Shown piece after piece: positions 16,868 through 25,523 of a stretch of 64,000 nt of DNA. The first letter of the stretch is position 1. The number at the start of each line of letters is the position of its first letter. A program made the translations under genes and the position numbers. The DNA is from Microbacterium nanhaiense (GTDB lineage Bacteria > Actinomycetota > Actinomycetes > Actinomycetales > Microbacteriaceae), in the NCBI RefSeq assembly GCF_014646015.1, contig NZ_BMMQ01000006.1, forward strand, positions 62,001-126,000. Reading direction: 5' to 3'. The notes beneath the pieces are model-generated. The model had not been told where the DNA came from. It did no database searches and saw only the letters and a list, made by a program, of their open reading frames with translations.

Positions 16868-18474
16868 CAGTTCAGCTCCTCGAGCGACTTGGTGCGACGG
16901 AAGGCGATGATCGAGATGATCGCCACGATCACGAAGATGATGATGGTGTACGCGCTCGCGAGGCCGTAGTCGCGGGTCTGACCCGTGAAGGCGATCTTGT
17001 AGACCATGGAGATGAGGATGTCGGTGTGCCCGACGGGGATCGGCGCCGTCGAGTCGCGCGGCCCACCGTTGGTGAGCATGTACACGACGTTGAAGTTGTT
17101 GAAGTTGAACGCGAACGACGAGATGAGAAGCGGCGCGATCGAGACGAGCAGGAGCGGCAGCTTGATTCGCCGGAAGGTCTGCCAGGCGTTCGCGCCGTCG
17201 ACCGTCGCGGCCTCCTGCAGCTCATCGGGAATCGACTGCAGCGCGCCCGTGCACACGAGGAACATGTAGGGGAAGCCGAGCCAGATGTTGACGATCAGGA
17301 CGGACGCCTTCGCGAGCCACGGATCCGTGAGCCAGGGGATCTCGGCGCCGCCGAGCAGCACCTGGTTGATGAAACCGAAGCTCTGGTTCATCATGCCCGC
17401 CCAGACGAGCGCGGACAGGAAGGAGGGGATCGCGTACGGCAGGATCAGCAGCGACCGGTACACCTTCTTGCCGCGCATCCGCTTGTGGTTGAACGTGATC
17501 GCGAGGAATAGGCCGATCGCGAAGGTCAGCGCGACGGTGAGGAACGCGAAGGCGAAGGTCCACACCGTGACGTAGATGAGGGGCTTCGCGAGGCGTTCGT
17601 CGGTGACGGCGCGCACGAAGTTGTCGACGCCGACGGCGACCTTCCAGCCGGGCAGGATCTCGGTGCCGTCGTCGGCGGTGAACGCGCCCGTGCCGATGTC
17701 GCGGTAGACGATGCCGGTCGCGGTATCGGTCAGGGTGTCGCCCGCGTACTCGAGCGTGGAGGTGTAGAGGTAGGCGCTCGACCCGTCCGGAGTGGAGATG
17801 CGACCGTCGGCGGGGTCGTCGCTGAACGGCACGCTGAGGTCGGTGACCTCGTTCTGGCGGGCGAGCACGTCGGCGAACTGGAGCGAGGTCCAGCCGTCCG
17901 CCGAGACCGCCTTGTCGACGTCGAAGCTCGCGTTCACGGCGGTGAGCGGATCCTCCTCCGTGCCCACGAGCGCGTCGCCCTCGGGGGTCGTCACGAGCAA
18001 GCCGAGCTCGCCGCCCGCCTCGACGACCGTCACGGGGTAGGCGGGCGAATCGGGCACGCGCTCGAGGGAGGAGCCGAGGAGCGCGGAGACCGCCTGCTCC
18101 TTGGATCCGTTGTGCCCGGTTCCGTAGTTGGTGAAGCCGATGTAGCCCGTGTAGAGCAGCACGAACACCTGGAACAGCGCGAGGAAGATCACACCCGGCG
18201 CAAGGTACTTCGCCGGCAGCATGCGCCGGGAGAAGTAGATCCAGTTCACCAGGATCGCCACGGCGGCGACGATCGCGAGCACGCCCCACTCGGCAAAGCT
18301 CGCGAGGACGATCACGGCGTACACCGCGATCGCGTCGACGATGCCGAGCAGGATCAGCTTGGCGATCAGGCCGCCCAGGCTTCCGCCCGCCTTTTCTGCG
18401 ATGCCGCGGGCGCGTTCCTGCTGTCGCGCGCGTCGCGGATCCGTCGAGATCCGCTCGGTCTCGGTGCTGCTCAC
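16867..18474 (-). CDS. malF: Maltose-type ABC transporter permease MalF with large external loop
   Basis: 535 residues, longer than the usual 300 of CUT1 permeases. The excess is an extracytoplasmic insertion of about 150 residues (roughly 120-275, Asp/Thr-rich, VVEAGGELGLLVTTPEGDA onward), equivalent to the P2 loop of enterobacterial MalF that contacts the binding protein. Before it are three to four helices; after it the transport core with EAA loop ELQEAATVDGANAWQTF near residue 420. The GTG start at 18474 has GAGAGGA seven bases upstream. A strong inverted repeat separates it from malE. Confidence 0.93.
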   Translation of the reverse strand: MSSTETERISTDPRRARQQERARGIAEKAGGSLGGLIAKLILLGIVDAIAVYAVIVLASFAEWGVLAIVAAVAILVNWIYFSRRMLPAKYLAPGVIFLALFQVFVLLYTGYIGFTNYGTGHNGSKEQAVSALLGSSLERVPDSPAYPVTVVEAGGELGLLVTTPEGDALVGTEEDPLTAVNASFDVDKAVSADGWTSLQFADVLARQNEVTDLSVPFSDDPADGRISTPDGSSAYLYTSTLEYAGDTLTDTATGIVYRDIGTGAFTADDGTEILPGWKVAVGVDNFVRAVTDERLAKPLIYVTVWTFAFAFLTVALTFAIGLFLAITFNHKRMRGKKVYRSLLILPYAIPSFLSALVWAGMMNQSFGFINQVLLGGAEIPWLTDPWLAKASVLIVNIWLGFPYMFLVCTGALQSIPDELQEAATVDGANAWQTFRRIKLPLLLVSIAPLLISSFAFNFNNFNVVYMLTNGGPRDSTAPIPVGHTDILISMVYKIAFTGQTRDYGLASAYTIIIFVIVAIISIIAFRRTKSLEELN

Positions 18475-18491
18475 GGTGTTCCTCTCGTGAA

Positions 18492-18545
18492 GGTCGCCAG
18501 AGAATGCGGGCTGCGCGGGCGCAGCGACCGCATTCTCTGGCGACC
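18492..18545. repeat. malE-malF intergenic hairpin, 17-bp stem
   Basis: Arms GGTCGCCAGAGAATGCG (18492-18508) and the exact complement (18529-18545) flank an inner hairpin GCTGCGC/GCGCAGC. It follows the binding-protein stop by about 20 bases and precedes the malF ribosome site. Such a structure can stop 3' decay and cause partial termination, giving more MalE than MalF and MalG, as known for the malE-malF REP element of E. coli. Identity of function is inference. Confidence 0.75.
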
Positions 18546-18565
18546 CATCGGGTGGTCGGGCTCGA

Positions 18566-19819
18566 TCAGCCGATCGCGGCTTCGATGTCGGCCGTCAGCT
18601 TCTGCCAGCGGGCGACCGGATCGGCGCCGTTGATGATCTCGGCCTCGGCGATGCCCCAGTACTCGAAGACGGCGCCCATCGCGGGCACGGCCGGCATCGG
18701 CACGGCGTTCTCACCGACCGCGGCGAAGCCGCCGATGATCGGATCCGCCGAGGCGGTCTCGGCGGCGGCCGAGAGGGCGGGCAGGATGTTTCCTGCCTCG
18801 AACAGGGCGAGCTGCGCCTCTTCCGTGCCCAGGTAGTTCACGAGGAAGTCGGTCGCGGCGACCTTGTTGTCCGACTCGGACGAGACGAAGAAGCCCTTGA
18901 CGCCCGCGAAGGGAGCGGCGACCTCGTCGGTCGGGGTCGGCACGGGGTCGATCGCGACGTCGATGCCGGCGTCGATCGCGGCACCGACGTTCCACGGGCC
19001 GGTGAGCCAGAAGGCCGCGTCGCCGTCGAGGAACGCCTGCTTGGCGATGTCGCCGTCGATGTCGGTGTTGAGGGTGCCCGCGGCGCCCTGCTCACCGAGC
19101 CACGTGGCGAACTCCTCGCCGCCGGCGTTGCCGATCTGCAGGTCGCTCTCGTCGTAACCGCCGTCGCTCACGCCGAAGACCGGCGCACCGAAGGCGGTCT
19201 GGAACGGGTAGAGGTGGTAAGGGTTGCCCTCGACGCCCTGCTCGACGACGAAGGGTCGCTCGAGCCCGGCGTCCGTGCCGGCCTGGATCATCTCGTCGAA
19301 GCTCGCGGGCGCGTCGGGGACGAGCGCCGTGTTGCGCAGCACCGCGACGTTCTCGACGGCGTACGGAAGCATGTACACGGTGCCGTCGTAGGTTGCGGCG
19401 TTGATCGCGACGTCCATGTAGTCGGCGGCCGCGTCGCCGAGCTCGAGCGGTGCGACGACGCCGTTGGTCGTCAGCTCGCCGAGCCAGTCGTGGGCGCCCA
19501 TCGTGATGTCGGGGCCCTCGCCGGTCGGCACCTGCTGGATGAAGTCGTCCTTGATGTCGCCCGTGTCCTTGCCGACGATCTCGACGGCGACGCCGGTCTT
19601 CTCCTCGTAGGCGTCGGCGGCGCCCTGGAGCGCGTCCACGCGCTCGGCGTCGACCCACACCGTGAGCGCGCTCGGGGAATCCGACTGCTGCTCTTCGGGG
19701 GCCGGCTTCGCGGATCCCTCGGCCGGGGTCTCGGTCGGCGAGCTCGAGCAGCCCGCGAGTCCGAGAGCCGCCACGAGGCTCAGTGCCGCAATGGCGCGGC
19801 TCGGCTTGATCACCGTCAT
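18566..19819 (-). CDS. malE: Maltose/maltodextrin-binding lipoprotein MalE
   Basis: 417 residues. Signal peptide with lipobox LAGC, Cys24, followed by a Ser/Glu/Pro linker. The mature lobe starts SALTVWVDAERVDALQGAA, and the MalE-type segment GPDITMGAHDWLGELTTNGVVAPLE near residue 115 (matching the maltose-family D-hinge) plus WLTGPWNVGAAIDAGIDVAIDPVPT near residue 265 mark the maltose subgroup. The start at 19819 follows AAAGGG; a longer in-frame extension to 19999 would run over both operators and is not used. Divergent from the alpha-glucosidase gene with operators between them. Confidence 0.93.
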   Translation of the reverse strand: MTVIKPSRAIAALSLVAALGLAGCSSSPTETPAEGSAKPAPEEQQSDSPSALTVWVDAERVDALQGAADAYEEKTGVAVEIVGKDTGDIKDDFIQQVPTGEGPDITMGAHDWLGELTTNGVVAPLELGDAAADYMDVAINAATYDGTVYMLPYAVENVAVLRNTALVPDAPASFDEMIQAGTDAGLERPFVVEQGVEGNPYHLYPFQTAFGAPVFGVSDGGYDESDLQIGNAGGEEFATWLGEQGAAGTLNTDIDGDIAKQAFLDGDAAFWLTGPWNVGAAIDAGIDVAIDPVPTPTDEVAAPFAGVKGFFVSSESDNKVAATDFLVNYLGTEEAQLALFEAGNILPALSAAAETASADPIIGGFAAVGENAVPMPAVPAMGAVFEYWGIAEAEIINGADPVARWQKLTADIEAAIG

Positions 19820-19856
19820 CGGTGTGCCCTTTCGTTCTGCCGGCGGCATCGCCGGG

Positions 19857-19872
19857 TTTGCAAACGCTTCCA
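19857..19872. promoter_or_regulatory. LacI/MalR-type operator proximal to malE
   Basis: TTTGCAAACGCTTCCA resembles the TTGCAAACGTTTGCAA consensus recognised by actinobacterial maltose LacI repressors. It lies 38 bases before the malE start. The nearest candidate repressor is the LacI gene at 21737. Confidence 0.65.
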
Positions 19873-19945
19873 TTGTGATTGCGGGAGATCCTCGCGGATG
19901 TTCCCACGGGTGGTGCGAATCAAGCATGCACGCTCGCTCCGCAAA

Positions 19946-19960
19946 TTGCAAACGTTTCCA
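19946..19960. promoter_or_regulatory. LacI/MalR-type operator proximal to alpha-glucosidase
   Basis: TTGCAAACGTTTCCA is a second copy of the same half-symmetric site, 13 of 15 bases equal to the first, located 32-46 bases before the alpha-glucosidase start. Two sites 89 bases apart between divergent genes allow joint repression, possibly by looping. Confidence 0.7.
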
Positions 19961-19991
19961 CTTTTCGATGCGGAGCCGTATGCTGTCCCCC

Positions 19992-21599
19992 ATGACCAAC
20001 GAATGGTGGCGCTCCGCCGTGATCTATCAGATCTACCCGCGCTCGTTCGCCGATGCCTCGGGTGACGGCGTCGGCGACCTCGCCGGGATCACGAACCGAC
20101 TGGACAGCCTCGCGCACCTCGGCGTCGACGTCGTGTGGCTCTCCCCCTTCATGACCAGCCCGCAGAAGGACGCGGGCTACGACGTCGCCGATTACCGCGA
20201 CGTCGATCCCCTCTTCGGCACGCTCGACGACTTCGACGCGCTGCTGACGCGCGCCCACGAGCTGGGGCTCAGGGTCATCGCCGACCTCGTCCCGAACCAC
20301 TCCTCCGACCAGCACCCCTGGTTCCAGGCCGCCCTCGCGGCGGGGCCGGGATCCGCCGAGCGCGCGCGGTACATGTTCCGGGAAGGGCGCGGAGCCGACG
20401 GCGAGCTGCCACCCAACAACTGGGAATCGGTCTTCGGCGGCCCCGCCTGGACCCGCGTCGAGGACGGCCAGTGGTACCTGCACCTCTTCGACTCGTCGCA
20501 GCCCGACTTCGACTGGTCGAACGAAGAGGTTCGCGAGGAGTTCCGCGGGATCCTGCGCTTCTGGCTCGATCGCGGCGTCGACGGCTTCCGCGTCGACGTC
20601 GCCCACGGCCTCGTCAAGGCCGACGGCCTGCCGGACTACACCCCGCCCGCTGATGCAGACTCCATGGGCGGCGCCGAGCCCGTGCCCTATTGGGGCCAGG
20701 AGGGCGTGCACGAGGTCTACCGCGACTGGCACAAGGTGCTCGACGAGTACGAGGGCGACCGCGTACTCTGCGGCGAGGCATGGATGCCGACCGTCGCCGA
20801 GATCGCGAAGTGGGTGCGGCCGGACGAGATGCATCAGTCGTTCAACTTCCCCTATCTGTCGAGCGGGTGGGACGCGGCCGAACTGCGCACCGTCATCGAC
20901 GAATCGATCGCCGCGTTCGGATCCGTCGGAGCGCCCTCGACGTGGGTGCTGTCGAACCACGATGTGATCCGCCACGCCACCCGCCTCTCGCTCGACGAGG
21001 GCACGCCCCAGGGCCACGGCATCGGGCCGAAGACGCCGAACCTCCCCGAGGAGGGTGCGGGTCTCGCTCGCGCCCGCGCGGCGTCGACGCTCATGCTCGC
21101 GTTGCCCGGATCCGCCTACGTCTACCAGGGCGAAGAGCTCGGCCTGCCCGAGGCGATCGACATCCCCGACGACGCGCGCCAGGACCCGACGTGGTACCGG
21201 ACCAACGGCGAGCGGTACGGCCGCGACGGCTGCCGCGTGCCCCTGCCCTGGACGGCGGCCGGCGCCTCGCACGGCTTCAGCGACACCGGAAAGTCGTGGC
21301 TGCCCCAGCCCGCGTCCTGGGCGACGTACGCCCGCGATGCGCAGGAGGGCGTCGAGGGCTCGACGCTCGAGCTCTACCGCTCGCTGCTCGCGCTGCGCAA
21401 GGAGCACGGCCTCGGCACCGGGTCGCTCGAGTGGTTGCCCTCGGGCGACGGCGTGCTGGCGTTCCGGAACGGATCCGTCACGGTCGTCGCGAACGTTTCG
21501 GGCGAGCCGGTCGCGCTCCCCGAGGGCACGGTCCTCGCCGCCTCCGGCGCGCTCGCGGACGGCATGCTGCCCGCGGACACGACGGCCTGGATCGGCTGA
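19992..21599 (+). CDS. Alpha-glucosidase, GH13 family
   Basis: 535-residue GH13 enzyme of the oligo-1,6-glucosidase / alpha-glucosidase group; opens WWRSAVIYQIYPRSFAD. Conserved regions: DLVPNHSS near residue 100, GFRVDVAHGL near 200 with nucleophile Asp, CGEAWM near 260 with acid/base Glu, and VLSNHDVIRH near 320 with the third carboxylate. It should hydrolyse maltose and maltodextrins inside the cell, as there is no signal peptide. An in-frame ATG at 19980 has GGAG four bases before it and is an alternative start. Divergent from malEFG. Confidence 0.94.
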   Translation: MTNEWWRSAVIYQIYPRSFADASGDGVGDLAGITNRLDSLAHLGVDVVWLSPFMTSPQKDAGYDVADYRDVDPLFGTLDDFDALLTRAHELGLRVIADLVPNHSSDQHPWFQAALAAGPGSAERARYMFREGRGADGELPPNNWESVFGGPAWTRVEDGQWYLHLFDSSQPDFDWSNEEVREEFRGILRFWLDRGVDGFRVDVAHGLVKADGLPDYTPPADADSMGGAEPVPYWGQEGVHEVYRDWHKVLDEYEGDRVLCGEAWMPTVAEIAKWVRPDEMHQSFNFPYLSSGWDAAELRTVIDESIAAFGSVGAPSTWVLSNHDVIRHATRLSLDEGTPQGHGIGPKTPNLPEEGAGLARARAASTLMLALPGSAYVYQGEELGLPEAIDIPDDARQDPTWYRTNGERYGRDGCRVPLPWTAAGASHGFSDTGKSWLPQPASWATYARDAQEGVEGSTLELYRSLLALRKEHGLGTGSLEWLPSGDGVLAFRNGSVTVVANVSGEPVALPEGTVLAASGALADGMLPADTTAWIG

Positions 21600-21611
21600 T
21601 CCCCGCGCCGA

Positions 21612-21713
21612 CCGTACACAACGACGCAAATTCTGCGGGTGCCTTCTGCCCGAGGCCCGGAATTCCGCCACTTCGGGCAGAGCCCAGGCCAAAATCTGCG
21701 TCGTTGTGTACGG
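21612..21713. repeat. Nested inverted repeat between alpha-glucosidase and LacI genes
   Basis: Outer arms CCGTACACAACGACGCAAAT (21612-21631) and the near-exact complement at 21691-21713 (one mismatch) enclose an inner hairpin TCTGCCCGA (21645-21653) paired with 21673-21681. The whole folds as a long stem with a side stem and contains no gene. It may end alpha-glucosidase transcription, though 100 bases is long for a simple terminator; a small non-autonomous repeat element is possible. Confidence 0.8.
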
Positions 21714-21736
21714 GCGCGGAGTGAGAGAATGACACC

Positions 21737-22729
21737 GTGAACATCGCCGAGGTCGCCCGCGCCGCCGGGGTGTCGAACGCGACGGTCTCGCGCGCGCTCT
21801 CGGGTCGCGGATCCGTGTCGCCCGCCACGCGCGAACGCGTGCTCGCGGCCGCGAACGAGCTGGGCTACGTCGTCTCGCAGGCGGCCTCGACCCTGTCGAG
21901 CGGCCGCACGCGCAACGTGGGCGTGGTGCTGCCGTTCCTCGACAAGTGGTTCTTCACGCAGGTGCTGGCCGGCGCGCAGCGGCGGCTCGTCGACTCGGGC
22001 TACGACGTCACCCTCTACAACCTCGAGGGCGACGGATCCGAGCGCCGCACCGTGTTCGACGACTTCCTCCTGCGGCAGCGCGTCGACGCCGTCATCGCCG
22101 TCTCGCTTGAGCTCGACGAGAACGAGGTGTCCCGCCTGCACGCGCTCGGCAAGCCGCTCGTCGGCGTCGGCGGGCCGATCCCGGGCGTGCAGACCCTGCA
22201 GATCGATGACGCCGTGGCGGCGCACCTCGCCACGCAGCACCTCATCTCGCTCGGGCACACCTCGCTCGCCCACATCGGCGGCGACGAGGCGAGCGACGCC
22301 GACTTCCACATGCCGATCAAGCGGCGCAGAGGCTTCGCGGCCGCGATCGAGGAGGCGGGGCTCCGGCCGGCGGGCTTCGTCGGGGCCGACTTCACCCTCG
22401 AGGGCGGCTACCGTGCAGCGAAGCAGATCCTCGGATCCCCGGAGCGCCCCACCGCGATCTTCGCCGCGAGCGACGAGATGGCCTTCGGTGCGATCCTCGC
22501 GGCCCGGGACCTCGGCCTGCTCGTGCCGCACGATGTGTCGATCATCGGCATCGACGGGCACCCGCAGGCGGAGTTCTTCGGCCTGTCGACCATCGCGCAG
22601 TACCCGCGGCGGCAGGGGGCGCGCGCGGCCGAGATCCTGCTGGCGGGGCTCGCCGGATCCGCGCCGCCGCCGTCCGAGGTGCCGTTCGAGCTGATCACGC
22701 GCACCTCGACCGCGCGGCCCCGGCCGTAG
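21737..22729 (+). CDS. LacI family regulator, probable maltose repressor
   Basis: 330 residues from a GTG start. Helix-turn-helix IAEVARAAGVSNATVSRALSG at residues 3-23, hinge QAASTLSSGRTRNVG near 50, then an effector-binding domain with FLEGGYRAAKQIL and IIGIDGHPQAEFFGLSTI near residue 275. It sits directly downstream of the alpha-glucosidase and beside malEFG, so it is the best candidate for binding the two TTGCAAACG sites. Effector (maltose or a derivative) is inferred from context only. Confidence 0.9.
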   Translation: MNIAEVARAAGVSNATVSRALSGRGSVSPATRERVLAAANELGYVVSQAASTLSSGRTRNVGVVLPFLDKWFFTQVLAGAQRRLVDSGYDVTLYNLEGDGSERRTVFDDFLLRQRVDAVIAVSLELDENEVSRLHALGKPLVGVGGPIPGVQTLQIDDAVAAHLATQHLISLGHTSLAHIGGDEASDADFHMPIKRRRGFAAAIEEAGLRPAGFVGADFTLEGGYRAAKQILGSPERPTAIFAASDEMAFGAILAARDLGLLVPHDVSIIGIDGHPQAEFFGLSTIAQYPRRQGARAAEILLAGLAGSAPPPSEVPFELITRTSTARPRP

Positions 22730-22746
22730 GGAAACCCCGGGCCGGG

Positions 22747-22766
22747 GCCGCGCCGCCCGGCGCGGC
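22747..22766. terminator. Terminator between convergent LacI and Gfo/Idh genes
   Basis: GC-rich hairpin with arms GCCGCGCCG (22747-22755) and CGGCGCGGC (22758-22766), just after the LacI stop and ending at the stop of the opposite gene, preceded by a second small dyad CCCCGGGCCGGGG. Confidence 0.55.
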
Positions 22767-23861
22767 TTAGAGCTGCTCCAGGATCGCGCGGATCTCCGGA
22801 TCCTGCTCCGCGGCGGTCGCCTCGGCGCGCCCCTCCGCGAGGACCGCCGGGATCGACACGCGCGCGCCGGTCTCGGCCGAGCGCGTGGCCGCGAACACCA
22901 TCGCGAGGCTGTGCAGGTTCTCGGCGGCCGTGTTCTCCGGATCCTCGCCGCTGCGCAGGCTCGCGACGAACTCGCGCAGGGATCCGGCGATCTCCTCGGG
23001 CACGCCCGTGGGAATCTCGAGCGCCTCGGGATCCGCACCGGTGCGGGTCAGGCGCACCTCGCCCTCGCCGTCCCAGCTCACCGTGCCGTGCTCGCCGTCG
23101 ACGACCCAGGCGCCGTTCCAGGAGGTCTCCTCGCCGCGGGCGATCCAGCTGCCCGTGAACACGTATCGCGTGCCGCCCTCGAACTCGAAGATCGCGTGCG
23201 CGTCGGCGGCGCCCGCGTACCAGCTCCAGCTCGGGTTGGCCTCCTCGCAGTAGACCGCGAGCGGCGCCGTTCCGATCAGCGAGCGCGCGGCGTCGAACTG
23301 GTGGATCGCCATGTCGACGAGGAGCACGTGGTCCATCTCCTCGCGGAAGCCGCCGAAGTGCGGCCCCTTCGCGAAGCGCGTCGACACGCGCGAGACCGGG
23401 CCGATGTCGGCCAGCCGCGCGCGCGCCGCGTCGAGCGCGGCGTAGTACCGCCGCGACTGGCTGATCATGAGCAGCTGCCCGTGGCAGCGGGCCACGGCGG
23501 CCTGGCGATAGGCCTCGCCGAGGGTCGGGGCGGCGGGCTTCTCGCACAGCACGGGAAGCCCCGCGGCGAGCGCCTCCACGTTCACCGGCAGGTGGGCAAC
23601 CGGGACGGTGACGTTCACGACGGCGTCGGCGCCGGCCTCGGCGGCGACCTCCGACACGCTCGTCCCGAGCGCGATCTCCCCCGGGATCCCCTCCTCGTCG
23701 AGCGCGCGGCGCGCGGTATCGAGCTCGAGGTCGACGAGACCGACGAGTTCGACCTCGGGATCCGCCGCGATGGTGCGCAGCCAGGCGCGCCCCATTCCGC
23801 CCGCGCCGACCTGTACGACGCGCACGGGTCGCCCGCCGTCGAGGGTGGCGAAGCCGCTCAA
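22767..23861 (-). CDS. Gfo/Idh/MocA family oxidoreductase
   Basis: NAD(P)-dependent sugar oxidoreductase, 364 residues. Rossmann motif VQVGAGGMGRAW near residue 15, and the catalytic EKP motif in LPVLCEKPAAP near residue 95, followed by the beta-sheet domain with DHVLLVDMAIHQFD (the catalytic His region) near 170. The TTG start at 23861 overlaps the thuA stop as TTGA; a GTG at 23825 (giving RVVQVGAGG) is a shorter alternative. It ends an SBP-MalF-MalG-ThuA operon. Family enzymes oxidise or reduce sugar or inositol carbons; the exact substrate is unknown. Confidence 0.88.
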   Translation of the reverse strand: MSGFATLDGGRPVRVVQVGAGGMGRAWLRTIAADPEVELVGLVDLELDTARRALDEEGIPGEIALGTSVSEVAAEAGADAVVNVTVPVAHLPVNVEALAAGLPVLCEKPAAPTLGEAYRQAAVARCHGQLLMISQSRRYYAALDAARARLADIGPVSRVSTRFAKGPHFGGFREEMDHVLLVDMAIHQFDAARSLIGTAPLAVYCEEANPSWSWYAGAADAHAIFEFEGGTRYVFTGSWIARGEETSWNGAWVVDGEHGTVSWDGEGEVRLTRTGADPEALEIPTGVPEEIAGSLREFVASLRSGEDPENTAAENLHSLAMVFAATRSAETGARVSIPAVLAEGRAEATAAEQDPEIRAILEQL

Positions 23862-24625
23862 TTGTCCATCGCCCCCGTGTAGCCGTGGCCGTTGTAGAAG
23901 TCCTCCGGCTCGTAGCGCAGCAGCACCGGGTCGGTGCGCTCGGGCCGCAGGGTCATCGCCCACTCGACGCCGTTCGAGATGACCTTGCGCACCTCCGCCT
24001 GGTGGTAGACGGGGTAGTCCTGGTCACCGGGGCTGAAGTAGAAGATCTTGCCGAAGCCGCGGCGATAGGTCATGCCGCTGCGGAACACCTCGCCGCCCGT
24101 GAAGGTCGAGAGGAAGACGAGCTCGTCGGGCGCGGGCACGTCGAAGAACTCGCCGTACATCTCCTGCGCGGGGATGATGAAGGGGTGCGGGATCCCCTGG
24201 GCGATCGGGTGGGTGGGGTCGACCGTCCAGACGATCTCGCGGTCGTTCTTCGAGCGCCAGCGCAGCGTGCAGCTCGTGCCCATCAGCTTGCCGAAGATCT
24301 TCGACCAGTGGCCCGAGTGCAGGACGATGAGGCCCATGCCCGCGAGCACGTGGCGGTGCACGCGCGCGACGACGTCGTCATCGACGTCTCCGTGGGCGGC
24401 GTGCCCCCACCAGACGAGCACGTCGGTCTGACGCAACACCTCCTCCGTCAGCCCGTGCTCCGGGTCCTGCATCGTGACGGTCGTGACCGATGCGCGGGAA
24501 CCGAGGTTCTCCTCGATGCCCTCCTTGATGGTGGTGTGCATGCCATCCGGGTAGATGTCGCGCACCTCCTGCTGCTCCTGCTCGTGGATGTTCTCGCCCC
24601 AGACGACGACACGGATGGGATTCAT
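23858..24625 (-). CDS. thuA: ThuA domain protein
   Basis: 255 residues, class I glutamine-amidotransferase-like fold used by ThuA trehalose/sugar-utilisation proteins. Seen: VVVWGENIHEQE at the start, DVLVWWGHAAHGDVDD near residue 90, GLIVLHSGHWSKIFGKLMGTSCTLRWR near 120 and GFGKIFYFSPGDQDYPVYH near 215, all classic for the family. ThuA is linked to 3-keto sugar metabolism of disaccharides together with Gfo/Idh dehydrogenases, which matches the overlapped downstream gene. It follows malG-type permease by 24 bases. Confidence 0.92.
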   Translation of the reverse strand: MNPIRVVVWGENIHEQEQQEVRDIYPDGMHTTIKEGIEENLGSRASVTTVTMQDPEHGLTEEVLRQTDVLVWWGHAAHGDVDDDVVARVHRHVLAGMGLIVLHSGHWSKIFGKLMGTSCTLRWRSKNDREIVWTVDPTHPIAQGIPHPFIIPAQEMYGEFFDVPAPDELVFLSTFTGGEVFRSGMTYRRGFGKIFYFSPGDQDYPVYHQAEVRKVISNGVEWAMTLRPERTDPVLLRYEPEDFYNGHGYTGAMDN

Positions 24626-24649
24626 GTGCAGCTCCTTTGCTTTCGAGGG

Positions 24650-25513
24650 TTACTTGACGGATCCGCCCATGGCGCCGGCCGCGATGTACTTCTGCGCGAT
24701 GAGCAGCAGAATGATCGCGGGCAGCGACGAGAGGACGGCCGTGGCCATGACGGCGCTCCAGTTCGACACCTGGGTGCCGAGGTACTGGTAGATGCCGAGG
24801 GTGACGGGGCGGATGTCGCTCGTGGTGGTGAGCGTCAGCGCGAAGAGGAAGTCGCTCCAGGCGAAGAGGAACGCGAAGAGCCCCGCCGTGATGAGCGCGT
24901 TCTTCGACACGGGCAGCGCGATCGACCAGAAGGCCCGCACGTGGCCGGCGCCGTCGACGCGCGCCGCCTCGAGGATCGACGGGTGGATGTTCATCATGAA
25001 GGCGCGCATCACGATGATCGCGAACGGGATCGACTGCGACGCATCGGCGATGATGAGGCCGACGTGCGTGTTGAGCAGGCCGAGGTCGTTGTACGCCGCG
25101 TAGAGCGCGTTGGCGATGACGATGCCGGGGATCATCTGACCGATGAGGATGATCAGCAACGCGATCGAGATCCAGCGGTACCGGAACTGCGCGAGCGCGT
25201 AGGCCGCCGGTGCCGCGATCGCGAGGCACACGATGACGGCGCCGACCGAGACGATGAGGCTCGTGACGAGGTTGGCGCCCTGATCGGCAATCGCCTTCTC
25301 GTATCCCGCCCAGCTCGGGTTGGTCGGGAAGAGCCCCGCCGTCAGGGTATTGCCCGACGGCTGCAGCGAGGCGTTGATCATCCAGTAGACGGGGAAGAGC
25401 ATGATCACGAGGATCACGACGCCGATGATCGCGTAGACGACCTGCTTCGGCTTCAGCGCGCGGGCCCGCGTCGCGGCGCCCGGCTGGACGGTGAGGAGTT
25501 CTGTGGTGGTCAT
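24650..25513 (-). CDS. CUT1 ABC transporter permease, MalG type (ThuA operon)
   Basis: 287 residues, six membrane segments starting KQVVYAIIGVVILVIMLFPVYW, the first external loop with NASLQPSGNTL, and the coupling loop LEAARVDGAGHVRAFW near residue 185. The C-terminal IAQKYIAAGAMGGSVK is characteristic. It begins 10 bases after the MalF-type gene and is followed by thuA, so it belongs to the operon 27712 to 22767. Sugar specificity cannot be read. Confidence 0.92.
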   Translation of the reverse strand: MTTTELLTVQPGAATRARALKPKQVVYAIIGVVILVIMLFPVYWMINASLQPSGNTLTAGLFPTNPSWAGYEKAIADQGANLVTSLIVSVGAVIVCLAIAAPAAYALAQFRYRWISIALLIILIGQMIPGIVIANALYAAYNDLGLLNTHVGLIIADASQSIPFAIIVMRAFMMNIHPSILEAARVDGAGHVRAFWSIALPVSKNALITAGLFAFLFAWSDFLFALTLTTTSDIRPVTLGIYQYLGTQVSNWSAVMATAVLSSLPAIILLLIAQKYIAAGAMGGSVK

Positions 25514-25523
25514 GTCCGTCCCC

